A DNA stretch of 64,000 bases from Citrobacter amalonaticus (GCF_018252635.1 NZ_JAGTXM010000001.1:894906-958905), one strand, 5' to 3'; shown: positions 43,301 to 54,123, numbered from the stretch's first letter. A program made the numbers and translations. The notes: generated by a model not told the origin, from the sequence alone.

Positions 43301-44586
43301 TACTCCGCCACACTTTCCCGCAGCGGTTTAACGGGTAACACTTTGACCTGTTTAATCATATTCTCCTGGACATCGAGAATATCGATATCGTACTGACCGA
43401 TGCGCACGCGAGTGCCCGCAATCGGGATCTCTTCCAGCGCTTCCAGAATCACGCCATTTACCGTACGCGCGTCGTCTTCTGGCAGATGCCAGTTAAACGC
43501 TTTATTAATTTCCCGCACGTTGGCGCTGCCATCGATGATCACCGAACCGTCATTTTGCGGCGTAACTTCCTCCGCAAGCGTTGGGGACATTGAGGTGGTA
43601 AAGTCGCCAACAATCTCTTCGAGAATATCTTCCACTGTGACCAGCCCCTGAATATCGCCATACTCATTGACGACCAGGCCAACTTTCTTTTTATTGCGCT
43701 GAAATTTGATGAGCTGCGTGCTAAGCGGTGTGCCCTCAGGGACAAAGTAAATTTCATCGGCGGCGCGTAGCATGGTTTCTTTGGTGAACTCTTTCTTTTC
43801 CGACATTAACCGCCAGGCTTCACGGACGCGCAGCATGCTGATAGCGTCATCGAGCGAATCCCGGTACAGCACAATACGCCCGTGGGGTGAGTGTGATAAC
43901 TGACGCACGATTGACTTCCAGTCGCCATTAATATCAATACCGATAATTTCGCTGCGCGGCACCATGATGTCGTCAACGCTGACCTTTTCCAGATCGAGCA
44001 CTGACAACAGCATATCCTGATTACGCCGGGAGATTTGCGCGCGGGATTCATTCACGATGGTGCGCAGTTCGTCTTTACTCAGTGAACCACTGATGACGAT
44101 ATCAGTTTTAATACCCATCATGCGCATCAGCAATCGGGTGATGGTGTTGAGCAGCCAGACCAACGGCATCATCAGGATCTGCAACGGCGCCAGCAGGAAG
44201 CTGCTGGGATAGGCCACCTTTTCCGGGTACAGCGCCGCAATGGTTTTGGGCAGAACTTCGGCAAACACCAGCACGACGAAGGTCAGTACGCCGGTGGCGA
44301 TGGCGACGCCCGCATCGCCATACAAACGCATACCGACAATGGTGCCGAGCGCCGAGGCAAGGATATTGACCAGGTTATTACCAATCAGCACCAGGCTTAT
44401 CAGACGATCGGGTTTACGCAGCAATTTTTCAACGCGCTTTGCCGGACGATTCCCCTGTTTAGCCAGGTGGCGTAAGCGGTAGCGATTCAGGGTCATCATT
44501 CCGGTTTCAGAGCCGGAAAAATAGGCGGAGATGACCACCATGACGATCAGTGTGACGATCAGCGTGGTGGTGGAGATGTGTTCCAG
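43300..44586 (-). CDS. yfjD: CNNM/CorC-family membrane protein YfjD, CTG start
   Basis: A 428-aa protein of the CNNM/HlyC-CorC family: an N-terminal DUF21 membrane domain with 3-4 TM helices (about 5-150), two CBS domains (about 195-325; VDDIMVPRSEIIGIDI, VGLVVNEYGDIQGLVT) and a C-terminal CorC_HlyC domain. The family is linked to magnesium/cobalt handling. The first ATG is at 44541, but homology to E. coli YfjD starts 15 codons earlier, at a CTG (44586) that follows a perfect AGGAGG at six bases, with an in-frame stop just above. I therefore call a rare CTG start. Confidence 0.9.
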   Translation of the reverse strand: MEHISTTTLIVTLIVMVVISAYFSGSETGMMTLNRYRLRHLAKQGNRPAKRVEKLLRKPDRLISLVLIGNNLVNILASALGTIVGMRLYGDAGVAIATGVLTFVVLVFAEVLPKTIAALYPEKVAYPSSFLLAPLQILMMPLVWLLNTITRLLMRMMGIKTDIVISGSLSKDELRTIVNESRAQISRRNQDMLLSVLDLEKVSVDDIMVPRSEIIGIDINGDWKSIVRQLSHSPHGRIVLYRDSLDDAISMLRVREAWRLMSEKKEFTKETMLRAADEIYFVPEGTPLSTQLIKFQRNKKKVGLVVNEYGDIQGLVTVEDILEEIVGDFTTSMSPTLAEEVTPQNDGSVIIDGSANVREINKAFNWHLPEDDARTVNGVILEALEEIPIAGTRVRIGQYDIDILDVQENMIKQVKVLPVKPLRESVAE

Positions 44587-44605
44587 GGGGCGCCTCCTTT
44601 AAGGC

Positions 44606-45397
44606 TTAGCTGACAAATTGCTGCAAAATTCGGCTACCGAAGTAGGCCAGCGTCAGGATCCCGGCGCCTGCGACGTTAAACCACACGACACGCCGACCGC
44701 GCCAGCCTTCATGATAATGCCCCCACAACAGAACAATATAGACAAACCATGCGATGATCGAGAGCACCGCTTTGTCGATATTTTCCATGCTGAATAGATT
44801 GTGCATGTAAAACAGGCCAGTACACAAAGTGAGCGTCAACAGGACCACGCCAATCTGCGTGATGTGGAACATCTTGCGCTCGATGCTCATCAGCGGCGGC
44901 ATTTCATTATTGAACGCCAGCTTTTTGTTTTTAAGCTGATAGTCGATCCAGGCGAGTTGCAGCGCGTATAGCGCAGCGATAATGAGCGTTGCATAGGAGA
45001 ACAGCGACAGACCGATGTGGATCATCATCCCCGGCGTGGCTTCGAGATGGGTGATGAATTCGTTCGGCATGAAGGTCGCGAAGGCCAGATTGATCAGCGC
45101 GAAGGCATAGACCACTGGCAGCAACAGCCAGCCACGGTTGCGCGAGGCGACGATCGTCATCACGGTACAAATCATCAGGCTAACCAGCGAGCCGACGTTC
45201 AGCAGGCTCAGGTTTTGTCCGCTATCGCCACCCGGCAGAATGCGAGCTTCAAGCGCAACGGCGTGACACACCAGCGCGACAACCGCAGAAAGAATAGCCA
45301 TACGCCGCCAGCCGCTGTTTTTTTGCAACAGCGCGGGAATAATCAGCGCAAGGCTGACGGAGTAGGCGACAAGGGCGAGCAGAGCAAAAACGGGCAT
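44606..45397 (-). CDS. ypjD: Inner-membrane protein YpjD (cytochrome c assembly-like)
   Basis: A 263-aa polytopic protein with about eight TM helices, of the CcsA/CcmC-like cytochrome c assembly family. It is nearly identical to E. coli YpjD. Conserved His residues in the TM region (VCHAVALEAR, MIHIGLSLFSYATL, LLWGHYHEGWRG) could bind haem, as in CcsA-type haem handlers. The true role is unknown. It lies 19 bp upstream of yfjD on the same strand, so the two are probably an operon, divergent from ffh. Confidence 0.92.
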   Translation of the reverse strand: MPVFALLALVAYSVSLALIIPALLQKNSGWRRMAILSAVVALVCHAVALEARILPGGDSGQNLSLLNVGSLVSLMICTVMTIVASRNRGWLLLPVVYAFALINLAFATFMPNEFITHLEATPGMMIHIGLSLFSYATLIIAALYALQLAWIDYQLKNKKLAFNNEMPPLMSIERKMFHITQIGVVLLTLTLCTGLFYMHNLFSMENIDKAVLSIIAWFVYIVLLWGHYHEGWRGRRVVWFNVAGAGILTLAYFGSRILQQFVS

Positions 45398-45562
45398 AAT
45401 GATGTCGACAGTTGGCCAGTGAGAAAGAGAAGCAGTATAGCGTTACGTGACCGTGGCTCCAACCGTTGCATAACAACAAAGACGGCTTCATGTTATACTG
45501 CGACAAATTTATGTTTATGTGTCGCTTGAGCGACCAACCGTTTCCACCCCAGGCGAGAGACA

Positions 45563-46924
45563 ATGTTTGATAATTTAACCGATCGTTTGTCGCGCACGCT
45601 GCGCAATATCAGTGGCCGCGGACGCCTTACTGAAGACAACGTTAAAGAGACGCTGCGCGAAGTGCGCATGGCGCTGCTGGAGGCTGACGTTGCGCTGCCG
45701 GTAGTGCGAGAGTTTATCAATCGCGTAAAAGAGAAAGCGGTTGGACATGAAGTTAACAAAAGCCTGACGCCAGGGCAGGAGTTCGTCAAGATTGTCCGTA
45801 ACGAACTCGTGGCGGCGATGGGCGAAGAAAACCAGAGCCTGAATCTGGCGGCGCAGCCGCCGGCCGTGGTGCTGATGGCGGGCCTGCAGGGTGCCGGTAA
45901 AACCACCAGCGTCGGTAAGCTGGGCAAATTTCTGCGCGAGAAGCACAAGAAGAAAGTGCTGGTCGTCTCTGCCGACGTGTATCGCCCGGCGGCGATCAAA
46001 CAGCTGGAGACGCTGGCAGAGCAGGTTGGCGTTGATTTCTTCCCGTCGGATGTCGGCCAGAAGCCGGTCGATATCGTTAATGCGGCGCTGAAAGAAGCCA
46101 AACTTAAGTTCTACGACGTGCTGCTGGTAGATACCGCCGGTCGTCTGCACGTTGACGAAGCGATGATGGACGAAATCAAACAGGTTCATGCTTCTATCAA
46201 TCCGGTAGAAACCCTGTTTGTGGTCGACGCGATGACCGGTCAGGATGCGGCGAATACCGCGAAGGCGTTCAATGAAGCGCTGCCGCTGACCGGTGTGGTG
46301 CTGACCAAAGTCGATGGTGACGCCCGTGGCGGTGCTGCGCTCTCTATTCGTCACATCACCGGCAAACCGATCAAATTCCTCGGCGTGGGCGAGAAAACCG
46401 AGGCGCTGGAGCCGTTCCACCCGGACCGTATCGCGTCACGTATTCTCGGCATGGGCGACGTGCTGTCGCTGATCGAAGATATCGAAAGTAAAGTTGACCG
46501 TGCGCAGGCTGAGAAGCTGGCGACGAAACTGAAAAAGGGCGATGGTTTTGATCTGACCGACTTCCTGGAACAGTTGCGCCAGATGAAAAACATGGGCGGT
46601 ATGGCAAGTCTGATGGGCAAGCTGCCGGGCATGGGGCAGATCCCGGACAACGTTAAGTCACAGATGGATGACAACGTGCTGGTGCGCATGGAGGCGATCA
46701 TCAATTCGATGACGCTGAAAGAGCGCGCGAAGCCGGAAATCATCAAAGGGTCCCGTAAACGCCGTATCGCACAGGGTTGCGGTATGCAGGTGCAGGACGT
46801 TAACCGTCTTCTGAAACAGTTCGACGACATGCAGCGCATGATGAAGAAGATGAAGAAGGGCGGGATGGCCAAAATGATGAGAAGTATGAAAGGGATGATG
46901 CCGCCAGGCTTCCCAGGCCGCTAA
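45563..46924 (+). CDS. ffh: Signal recognition particle GTPase Ffh
   Basis: Ffh (453 aa), the protein of the bacterial SRP, which binds 4.5S RNA and signal sequences and delivers nascent inner-membrane proteins to FtsY. The N domain (1-85), G domain (P-loop GLQGAGKTT about 107, DTAGR about 190, TKVDGDARGG about 248) and Met-rich M domain (about 300-453, ending MMPPGFPGR) are complete. Confidence 0.98.
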   Translation: MFDNLTDRLSRTLRNISGRGRLTEDNVKETLREVRMALLEADVALPVVREFINRVKEKAVGHEVNKSLTPGQEFVKIVRNELVAAMGEENQSLNLAAQPPAVVLMAGLQGAGKTTSVGKLGKFLREKHKKKVLVVSADVYRPAAIKQLETLAEQVGVDFFPSDVGQKPVDIVNAALKEAKLKFYDVLLVDTAGRLHVDEAMMDEIKQVHASINPVETLFVVDAMTGQDAANTAKAFNEALPLTGVVLTKVDGDARGGAALSIRHITGKPIKFLGVGEKTEALEPFHPDRIASRILGMGDVLSLIEDIESKVDRAQAEKLATKLKKGDGFDLTDFLEQLRQMKNMGGMASLMGKLPGMGQIPDNVKSQMDDNVLVRMEAIINSMTLKERAKPEIIKGSRKRRIAQGCGMQVQDVNRLLKQFDDMQRMMKKMKKGGMAKMMRSMKGMMPPGFPGR

Positions 46925-47099
46925 TCTTTAAGACCTGGCTCATTTGCCATTTCGGCACCGGGGTGTGCTCGCCATCCTCACGTACTGCGTGTACGCTCCG
47001 GTGGCTGTGCGCACGCCGGCACCGAACTGGCTGCACCGCCGACGGCCTTTTGCCGCAGTGTTATTAACTGCTGATTGCAATTTCCCCAGAAATCAGTAA

Positions 47100-47426
<327 letters not shown>

Positions 47427-47444
47427 TCTGTCACGGTGGTCATG

Positions 47445-47993
47445 ATGAGCAAGCAACTCACTGCGCAAGCACCCGTGGACCCGATTGTCTTAGGGAAAAT
47501 GGGATCGTCTTACGGTATTCGTGGTTGGCTCAGAGTGTTTTCTTCCACTGAAGACGCCGAAAGCATTTTTGACTATCAGCCCTGGTTTATCCAGAAGGCG
47601 GGTCAGTGGCAGCAAGTACAGCTGGAAAGCTGGAAGCACCACAATCAGGATCTGATCATCAAGCTGAAAGGCGTTGAAGATCGGGATGCTGCGAATCTGT
47701 TGACCAATTGCGAGATTGTCGTGGATTCTACGCAACTGCCAAAACTGGAAGAGGGTGACTACTACTGGAAAGACCTGATGGGCTGCCAGGTAGTGACCAC
47801 AGAAGGTTACGATCTCGGTAAAGTCGTCGATATGATGGAAACCGGATCGAATGACGTCATTGTCATTAAGGCAAACCTGAAAGATGCGTTTGGTATCAAG
47901 GAGCGCCTCGTGCCGTTCCTCGATGGGCAGGTTATCAAGAAAGTCGATCTCACTACGCGGACTATCGAAGTAGATTGGGATCCTGGTTTTTAA
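47445..47993 (+). CDS. rimM: 16S rRNA processing / 30S maturation factor RimM
   Basis: RimM (182 aa) binds S19 and aids assembly of the 30S head. The N-terminal barrel ([18 protein letters not shown]) and the PRC-barrel C-terminus ([27 protein letters not shown]) are present. I choose ATG 47445 (MSKQLTAQ), as in E. coli; an ATG one codon earlier is possible. Eighteen bp after rpsP. Confidence 0.96.
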   Translation: MSKQLTAQAPVDPIVLGKMGSSYGIRGWLRVFSSTEDAESIFDYQPWFIQKAGQWQQVQLESWKHHNQDLIIKLKGVEDRDAANLLTNCEIVVDSTQLPKLEEGDYYWKDLMGCQVVTTEGYDLGKVVDMMETGSNDVIVIKANLKDAFGIKERLVPFLDGQVIKKVDLTTRTIEVDWDPGF

Positions 47994-48037
47994 ACCACCG
48001 GATAAGCGGTAAATGACGGCGTGATGGGGATTGGCTT

Positions 48038-48805
48038 GTGTTTATAGGTATCGTTAGCCTGTTTCCAGAAATGTTTCGTGCAATTACCGATTACGGGGTA
48101 ACTGGCCGGGCTGTTAAAAATGGCCTGCTGAACATCCAGAGCTGGAGTCCTCGTGACTTCACGCATGACCGGCACCGTACCGTGGACGATCGTCCTTACG
48201 GCGGCGGACCGGGGATGTTAATGATGGTACAACCCTTACGGGATGCCATTCATGCAGCAAAAAGCGCGGCGGGTGAAGGCGCTAAGGTGATTTATCTGTC
48301 ACCTCAGGGACGCAAGCTTGATCAAGCAGGCGTCAGCGAACTGGCCACGAATCAAAAGCTGATTCTGGTCTGTGGTCGCTACGAAGGTATAGATGAGCGC
48401 GTGATCCAAACCGAAATTGACGAAGAATGGTCAATCGGCGATTACGTTCTCAGCGGTGGAGAGTTACCGGCAATGGTACTGATTGACTCCGTTTCCCGGT
48501 TTATTCCGGGGGTTCTGGGTCATGAGGCATCGGCAACGGAAGATTCCTTTGCGGAGGGGTTGCTGGACTGCCCGCACTATACCCGACCTGAAGTGTTAGA
48601 AGAGATGGATGTCCCGGCAGTGTTACTGTCAGGAAACCATGCTGAGATACGTCGCTGGCGCTTGAAACAGTCGCTGGGCCGCACCTGGCTTAGAAGACCT
48701 GAACTTCTGGAAAACCTGGCTCTGACTGAAGAGCAAGCAAGGTTGCTGGCGGAGTTCAAAACGGAACACGCACAACAGCAGCATAAACATGATGGGATGG
48801 CGTAA
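48038..48805 (+). CDS. trmD: tRNA (guanine-37-N1) methyltransferase TrmD
   Basis: TrmD (255 aa) methylates G37 of tRNAs with G36 and prevents +1 frameshifting; essential. SPOUT trefoil-knot family, with SAM-binding motifs [25 protein letters not shown] and [14 protein letters not shown]. It begins at GTG 48038 ([19 protein letters not shown]). Same operon as rimM and rplS. Confidence 0.97.
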   Translation: MFIGIVSLFPEMFRAITDYGVTGRAVKNGLLNIQSWSPRDFTHDRHRTVDDRPYGGGPGMLMMVQPLRDAIHAAKSAAGEGAKVIYLSPQGRKLDQAGVSELATNQKLILVCGRYEGIDERVIQTEIDEEWSIGDYVLSGGELPAMVLIDSVSRFIPGVLGHEASATEDSFAEGLLDCPHYTRPEVLEEMDVPAVLLSGNHAEIRRWRLKQSLGRTWLRRPELLENLALTEEQARLLAEFKTEHAQQQHKHDGMA

Positions 48806-48842
48806 GCCCCCGATTATCAGTTTACCCAGGATAAGAGATTAA

Positions 48843-49193
<351 letters not shown>

Positions 49194-49220
49194 GATATCG
49201 CTCAGGCGACATCCTGTTAG

Positions 49221-49251
49221 AAGGGCTGGCCAGTTGGCTGGCCCTTTTTTT
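49221..49251 (+). terminator. Terminator of the rpsP-rplS operon
   Basis: AAGGGC...GCCCTT with an inner GGCCA/TTGGC stem, followed by T7. Confidence 0.9.
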
Positions 49252-49327
49252 GTCCCCGTAACACTCACAACGTTAACCTGTAGTTCATAAATCATTTACA
49301 ATGCCCTCGTTCTCTTCGGGAGGGACA

Positions 49328-49744
49328 GTGAATAACGCGACATTTCATCAGTCTGGTTTTCAGCGGCACGCGGCATGTCTCGCGTTGTTTGCGATCCTGC
49401 TGATTGTCGTCGCCCCGCTAATCTCCGTTGCGCTGCAAAAAGACCCAATGAGCGCGATGCCGGGTATGCACCATGAGATGAGTTCGATGCCAAAGCACGC
49501 CGGGCATCACGGTGATTCTCCTCCAGTCCCGCTGGCTGTCGATCACGGCGAAGCCTGTGGTTACTGTGTGTTACTGGCTCATGTCCCAGGACTTATTCTG
49601 GCGCTGATGATTCTGCTCTGCGTCGTTCTGCTCAGAGCGCAATGCAAACCCATTCGTCCAACGATTAAACACTGGTACTTCTTCCCCTGGCTATATCCAG
49701 ATACGCGCGCGCCGCCGCGCAGGTCCTTGCTTTCCTGTTTCTGA
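49328..49744 (+). CDS. DUF2946-like metal-related membrane protein
   Basis: A 138-aa protein with two hydrophobic segments (about 16-36 and 85-108) and between them a Met/His-rich loop (SAMPGMHHEMSSMPKHAGHH) followed by HGEACGYC. This is the DUF2946 pattern, seen in proteins linked to copper and other metals. I start at GTG 49328 because GGGAGG lies just upstream; the frame extends to 49301. It sits 55 bp before a PepSY transporter-like gene on the same strand, an insertion between rplS and yfiB relative to E. coli K-12. Confidence 0.72.
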   Translation: MNNATFHQSGFQRHAACLALFAILLIVVAPLISVALQKDPMSAMPGMHHEMSSMPKHAGHHGDSPPVPLAVDHGEACGYCVLLAHVPGLILALMILLCVVLLRAQCKPIRPTIKHWYFFPWLYPDTRAPPRRSLLSCF

Positions 49745-49799
49745 AAATAAGACTGGCGCATAAGCGTCACGATATCTTTTGCTTTTTCTGAGGAAAAGT

Positions 49800-51158
49800 A
49801 TGGCAACCTGCACACCGCGCGCGGCATGGATAACACTGCTGCGACGCCTTCATTTCTATATCGGCCTGTTTGTCGGGCCATTTATCTTTGTTGCCGCGCT
49901 GACCGGCACGCTGTATGTGGCCACACCACAACTGGAAGAGGCCATTTACACACAGGCACTTAACGGGACGACTCAGGGAGAACCGCAATCGTTGGCAGCG
50001 CAGATTGCGATCGCGCAGCAGGTGACCGGTGGACACCAGCGCCTGCATGCTGTCCGCCCCGGACTGGAACCGGGGGATACCACGCGCGTCATGTTTTCCG
50101 ACCCGGCGCTGGCGGCATCTGAACATCGGGCCATTTTTATCGATCCGATAACCCTGGCCGTTAAAGGCGATATGCCGGTGTACGGCACCAGCGGTATCCT
50201 CCCGCTGCGGCAGTGGATTGATTATGCCCACCGTTCGCTACTGTTAGGGGAGGTCGGGCGTCTCTACAGTGAACTGGCGGCATCCTGGATGTGGGTAGCT
50301 GCGCTGGGTGGCATTACGCTCTGGTCGGTAACGCGTCCCCGACGCCGGTTGAACAATCCGGTACAAAACCACCGGCGCCTGCACGTGACGCTGGGGTGGC
50401 TGTTGTTCGTCGGAATGTTGCTGTTTTCAGCTACCGGTCTGACCTGGTCGCAGTGGGCAGGCGGCAACGTGGATAAAATGCGTGCGGCGTTTGGCTGGCT
50501 TACGCCACAGCTTAACGCTCAACTCCACGGCGCTCGTACGCTCCAGGATGAGCATGCAGATCACCATGGCGGCAAGATGATGCCTGCGGCCCAGGTGAAT
50601 ATCCGTCAGTTCGATACGGTATTACAGACCGCGCAAACCGCAGGGCTCAATGCGCTTCGGCTGGAAATTCGCCCGCCGAAGGATGCGCAACACGGCTGGA
50701 CGGTAACGGAAATCGATCGCCGCTGGCCTACGCAGGTTGATGCCGTTGCCGTTGACCCGACGACGCTGCAGGTGAGCGATCGCACCCGGTTTGCCGACTT
50801 CCCGCTGATGGCGAAATTGACGCGTTGGGGCGTCGATTTTCATATGGGTATTCTGCTTGGATTGCCGAATCAACTGCTATTGATCGGTTTTGGCGTCGGC
50901 CTTTGTCTGACGATCGTGATTGGCTATCGGCTGTGGTGGATCCGTCGTCCTGCCAGCCCATCAGCCAGCCCGGGGCAGACGCTGGTTCAAAGCTGGCTCA
51001 TGCTGAGCGTTTGGGGACGTGTGGGTGTCGGGGGGTTGGCGATTGCGCTCGGACTGGCCATGCCGGTGCTGGGGGGAAGTCTGTTGCTGTTTATGCTGGT
51101 CGACTGGCTGCGCTGGGTTCACGCGTCACGTGTGGTATTCACGCAGTCAGCCGACTGA
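49800..51158 (+). CDS. PepSY-domain transmembrane protein (PiuB-like)
   Basis: A 452-aa inner-membrane protein with the PepSY_TM architecture: TM at about 15-40 (LHFYIGLFVGPFIFVAALTG), a periplasmic PepSY region, TM near 165-185, TM near 205-225 (LGWLLFVGMLLFSATGLTW) with a second PepSY domain after it, and two to three C-terminal TMs. A His-rich HADHHGGKM loop lies near residue 255. Relatives are iron- or copper-regulated and are thought to act in siderophore reduction or metal import. ATG 49800 with GAGGAAAAG upstream. Likely co-expressed with the DUF2946 gene. Confidence 0.82.
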   Translation: MATCTPRAAWITLLRRLHFYIGLFVGPFIFVAALTGTLYVATPQLEEAIYTQALNGTTQGEPQSLAAQIAIAQQVTGGHQRLHAVRPGLEPGDTTRVMFSDPALAASEHRAIFIDPITLAVKGDMPVYGTSGILPLRQWIDYAHRSLLLGEVGRLYSELAASWMWVAALGGITLWSVTRPRRRLNNPVQNHRRLHVTLGWLLFVGMLLFSATGLTWSQWAGGNVDKMRAAFGWLTPQLNAQLHGARTLQDEHADHHGGKMMPAAQVNIRQFDTVLQTAQTAGLNALRLEIRPPKDAQHGWTVTEIDRRWPTQVDAVAVDPTTLQVSDRTRFADFPLMAKLTRWGVDFHMGILLGLPNQLLLIGFGVGLCLTIVIGYRLWWIRRPASPSASPGQTLVQSWLMLSVWGRVGVGGLAIALGLAMPVLGGSLLLFMLVDWLRWVHASRVVFTQSAD

Positions 51159-51161
51159 GGA

Positions 51162-51644
51162 CTAAGGCGTGCTGATGACCACGGCGACTCGGCGGTTTTC
51201 AGCGCGACCTTTCGCCGACTGGTTGCTGGCGATGGGGTGTTTCTTTCCTAATCCCTGAGTGGTCAGATTGGTGCGCGGGATCTTCGCGCCCTCTGACCAC
51301 GCGTCCGCCACGACATTGGCGCGTTTGAGTGATAGCGCCTCATTGTAGCTATCCTCACCATAGTTATCGGTATGCCCATCCATACGCGCATGATTCAGAC
51401 CTACTGAGGCCAGACGAGCGGCCATCGACTGGATCTGCTGCTGGCTTTCCGCACGCAGCTTGTAATCATTCTTATCAAACAGGATGGTGTCGGAAAGCCC
51501 CAGCGACCAGTCTCCCGCGGATTCAGTAAATCCGTACGATTGCATGGCCGCTACCTGCTCAGGAGTGAATTTTCCCTGTGGAGCCTGACAGCCTGTCAGC
51601 AGTAGCGTGGCAAGAATGAGTGGAGATAAAAGACGCTTAAGCAT
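51162..51644 (-). CDS. yfiB: OmpA-domain lipoprotein YfiB
   Basis: A 160-aa outer-membrane lipoprotein: signal with lipobox LLTGC (Cys at about 19), then an OmpA peptidoglycan-binding domain (about 50-155; GHTDNYGEDSYNEALSLKRA, NRRVAVVIS). In the YfiBNR module YfiB sequesters YfiR and so relieves repression of the cyclase; this is best studied in Pseudomonas. Last gene of yfiR-dgcN-yfiB, 15 bp after dgcN. Confidence 0.93.
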   Translation of the reverse strand: MLKRLLSPLILATLLLTGCQAPQGKFTPEQVAAMQSYGFTESAGDWSLGLSDTILFDKNDYKLRAESQQQIQSMAARLASVGLNHARMDGHTDNYGEDSYNEALSLKRANVVADAWSEGAKIPRTNLTTQGLGKKHPIASNQSAKGRAENRRVAVVISTP

Positions 51645-51659
51645 GTGTGCATTCCTTAT

Positions 51660-52883
51660 TTATTTAATCGAGCGCTCTGTGCGCTGATGTTTAGCCTGAT
51701 ACATATTGCGATCGGCCAGTTCTTGCAATTTCTCGGCGGAAGCGTGCTCCCAGGTCAGCGCGTAACCCATACTCAACGTCATACTGACTAAATGCCCATT
51801 ATGCAGGTCAAAAGGACGATTAAACTCCTGTGCCAGCGCGGCGCTGATTCGCTGGACTTCATAGTCTGAATGGACACCGTAAAGCACGACGGCAAACTCA
51901 TCGCCGCCGAGGCGATAAGGGATATGGCGGTTGCCACCAAATTCAGCCAGTCGCCTGGCGACTTCAATCAGTACGCGATCGCCTGCGGCATGCCCCCAGG
52001 TGTCATTCACGAATTTGAAGTTATCACCATCAAGGAACAGCAGCGCGGAGCTGCTGCGAGCGGAACTGTCGTTCATCAGCGCGCTGATGCTGCTACGGAA
52101 AGCCGCCCGGTTTGCCAACCCGGTTAGCGGATCATGCAACGCCGTTCGCAGTAATTGTGCATTTTTGGCCTGTAGACGCAGCTGCCACTCTTCCATTTCA
52201 TCGAGCAGGCTGTTGAAGTCCTGGGCAAAATTATGGAACTCTTCAATCCGCTCTTCAGAGACGCGACGGGAGAAATTACGGTTGGTACGTACATCGTGCA
52301 CCACCTCGGTGATATTTTGTAGTGCCTCAACCACGCCACGATGCAGATGACGCGTCAGCACAATAGCGATACCGGAGGCCAGCAGAATTGATCCTGTAAG
52401 GACTGCCAGAGAAAGCCAGATGAAGTGGCTGATTAAGCTGTCGCGTGCGGTGAGTCGAACTTCACCAATAATTTCACCACTGTGCCAGACGGGCTGGGAG
52501 ACGGGTAAGGGAAAGAGCCAGTGACTAATCAAATCCCCCAGCTTATCGTCGTTCTCCTGCGCGTTGTAACGCCAGGAGGCAATGACATTCTGATTATTGT
52601 CACGAACTTCAGCGACGGAAAATTGACCCTGCTGCCCGAGCGCGGCCAACGTTTCGGCGGCGGCGGCATCATCAGTGAATACCAGCGCGGCTTCCAGGCT
52701 GTGGGTCATTGTCGCCGCCGTGAGCTCGAGGTTTCTTTGCGCATACTGTTTTAACGTCAGTACCGAGGCCACACACAGCAGCAGCCAGATCAGCGTCATG
52801 GTCACGATCACGCTGGTGATGTTGATGCGTCGCAACGCTCGCTTAAATGTGGGACGGGAGGTAGGGGAAAGATCCTTATCCAT
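51660..52883 (-). CDS. dgcN: Diguanylate cyclase DgcN (YfiN)
   Basis: A 407-aa membrane cyclase making c-di-GMP. TM1 is about 24-45, a periplasmic PAS-like sensor follows (about 45-150), TM2 about 155-178 ([18 protein letters not shown]), then HAMP (about 180-235) and GGDEF (about 245-405) with intact [14 protein letters not shown]. The periplasmic repressor YfiR holds it off; in E. coli active YfiN also localises to the division site under envelope stress. Its start overlaps yfiR by 8 nt. Confidence 0.95.
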   Translation of the reverse strand: MDKDLSPTSRPTFKRALRRINITSVIVTMTLIWLLLCVASVLTLKQYAQRNLELTAATMTHSLEAALVFTDDAAAAETLAALGQQGQFSVAEVRDNNQNVIASWRYNAQENDDKLGDLISHWLFPLPVSQPVWHSGEIIGEVRLTARDSLISHFIWLSLAVLTGSILLASGIAIVLTRHLHRGVVEALQNITEVVHDVRTNRNFSRRVSEERIEEFHNFAQDFNSLLDEMEEWQLRLQAKNAQLLRTALHDPLTGLANRAAFRSSISALMNDSSARSSSALLFLDGDNFKFVNDTWGHAAGDRVLIEVARRLAEFGGNRHIPYRLGGDEFAVVLYGVHSDYEVQRISAALAQEFNRPFDLHNGHLVSMTLSMGYALTWEHASAEKLQELADRNMYQAKHQRTERSIK

Positions 52884-53394
52884 TTTTTTTATTCCGTGCG
52901 AGCATTAATACATCCGGATTGACTCTTACGCCACTTCGCGACAAAGAATCCAGATTAACGGCGAATCTGACATCATTATTGTTAATAATTAGACAAAAGG
53001 TACTACCAATAATGCATTCGGCATTCTGTTCTGCAATTAATAACAACGCCTTAGACGGATATTTATTTGTTAATTCAACCTGAGCAGTGGGAGATTCACT
53101 GCCGAAATAAACACCATCACAACGCGCAGTTAATGCTTCTTGTTCGGTGTTAATAATGACGGGTTGGTAAGGCAGCGACGTATCACTGCTGTCTCCTAGT
53201 ACGCTGGCGAACCGGGAAGACGAGAAAATACACAATCTGGGCGGCCCTGAGAGGGCAGGCCAGCGCGTATAACTGACAATCCCAGAGACCATGGTGCGAA
53301 CGTTCTTCGCCGCATCAGGGATGTCATTCGCATAAACTGGCGACCCTGCCAGTAACAGCACTAACAGTATCAGGCGTCGGTGAGAAGTAAACAT
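52876..53394 (-). CDS. yfiR: Periplasmic repressor YfiR of DgcN
   Basis: A 172-aa periplasmic protein with signal peptide (about 1-22, ending SPVYA) and the DUF4154 fold. Two pairs of Cys ([27 protein letters not shown]) fit the redox-sensing disulphides of YfiR. It binds the periplasmic domain of DgcN and inhibits it. First gene of yfiR-dgcN-yfiB. Confidence 0.93.
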   Translation of the reverse strand: MFTSHRRLILLVLLLAGSPVYANDIPDAAKNVRTMVSGIVSYTRWPALSGPPRLCIFSSSRFASVLGDSSDTSLPYQPVIINTEQEALTARCDGVYFGSESPTAQVELTNKYPSKALLLIAEQNAECIIGSTFCLIINNNDVRFAVNLDSLSRSGVRVNPDVLMLARNKKNG

Positions 53395-53534
53395 AACGAT
53401 TTCCTCACCAGCATCTTTTATCAGTCATCAAAATACATCCATGTTTTGTTTAAAGCAAAATAGCATTATTTTTGCGGGGCGTCATTATACCTCGTGGATT
53501 AACGCATACGCCTTAAGCTAAATCTGACAAAATA

Positions 53535-53909
53535 TTAATTCAGACGTATTGAGCCAGCATTTTCATCGGCACCTTGTTGCCATGCTTCACGCAATTGACT
53601 GGCATTTTCTACAGTATCGCAACTGGCAGGGAAGGTTTTCCCCGTTACGCCTCTGGCATAGGCAAAATTTTGCTGACAGGTTTTACGTTGACCTTCCGCA
53701 TAGCCTTTTAGGTATTGCGCACGATCCACCTCCGGGTCGTTAAAGCTATCGGCCAGCGTTTCATCATCTTTAACCGCAACGCCGGAAATCGCGTCTTCGA
53801 TACCTGCGTCATACCAGTTGGTGCTGGTCCATGTTGGTGCGTGGGTGTAAGGATCGATCTGACAGCCACTGAGCAGAAAAATGACTGCGATACTGACTCT
53901 TGTCGTCAT
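53535..53909 (-). CDS. yfiL: Small lipoprotein YfiL
   Basis: A 124-aa lipoprotein with lipobox LLSGC (Cys at about 16) and NxxDAISG, YLKGYAEGQRKTCQ and FPASCDTVENASQL, closely like E. coli YfiL. The function is unknown. I start at ATG 53909 with AGGAGA upstream; the frame continues to 53954 without a ribosome site. It is upstream of yfiR, same strand, about 140 bp apart, probably with its own promoter. Confidence 0.88.
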   Translation of the reverse strand: MTTRVSIAVIFLLSGCQIDPYTHAPTWTSTNWYDAGIEDAISGVAVKDDETLADSFNDPEVDRAQYLKGYAEGQRKTCQQNFAYARGVTGKTFPASCDTVENASQLREAWQQGADENAGSIRLN

Positions 53910-53959
53910 TGCCTGTTCTCCTGTTTTTTCAAAGCATAGCGGATCTTGTAACAATTATG

Positions 53960-54030
53960 TGTAAATTATTTTGTACGAATAAGCGGGCTTTAAATCGAAC
54001 AAATATCACTACTGTAACGTAATGTTTACG
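53960..54030 (+). promoter_or_regulatory. TyrR boxes upstream of aroF
   Basis: Strong box TGTAAC-GTAATG-TTTACG (54013-54030) and a weaker TGTAAA-TTATTT-TGTACG (53960-53977), fitting TGTAAA-N6-TTTACA. In E. coli TyrR with tyrosine represses aroF-tyrA through such paired strong and weak boxes. Confidence 0.85.
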
Positions 54031-54123
54031 TATTTTGGATTGATATCTTTACTCGTTGTGTTATCGTTACGTCATCCTCCCTGAGGAAAACTATCGCAAA
54101 CGAGCTAAAACAGGATCGCCATC

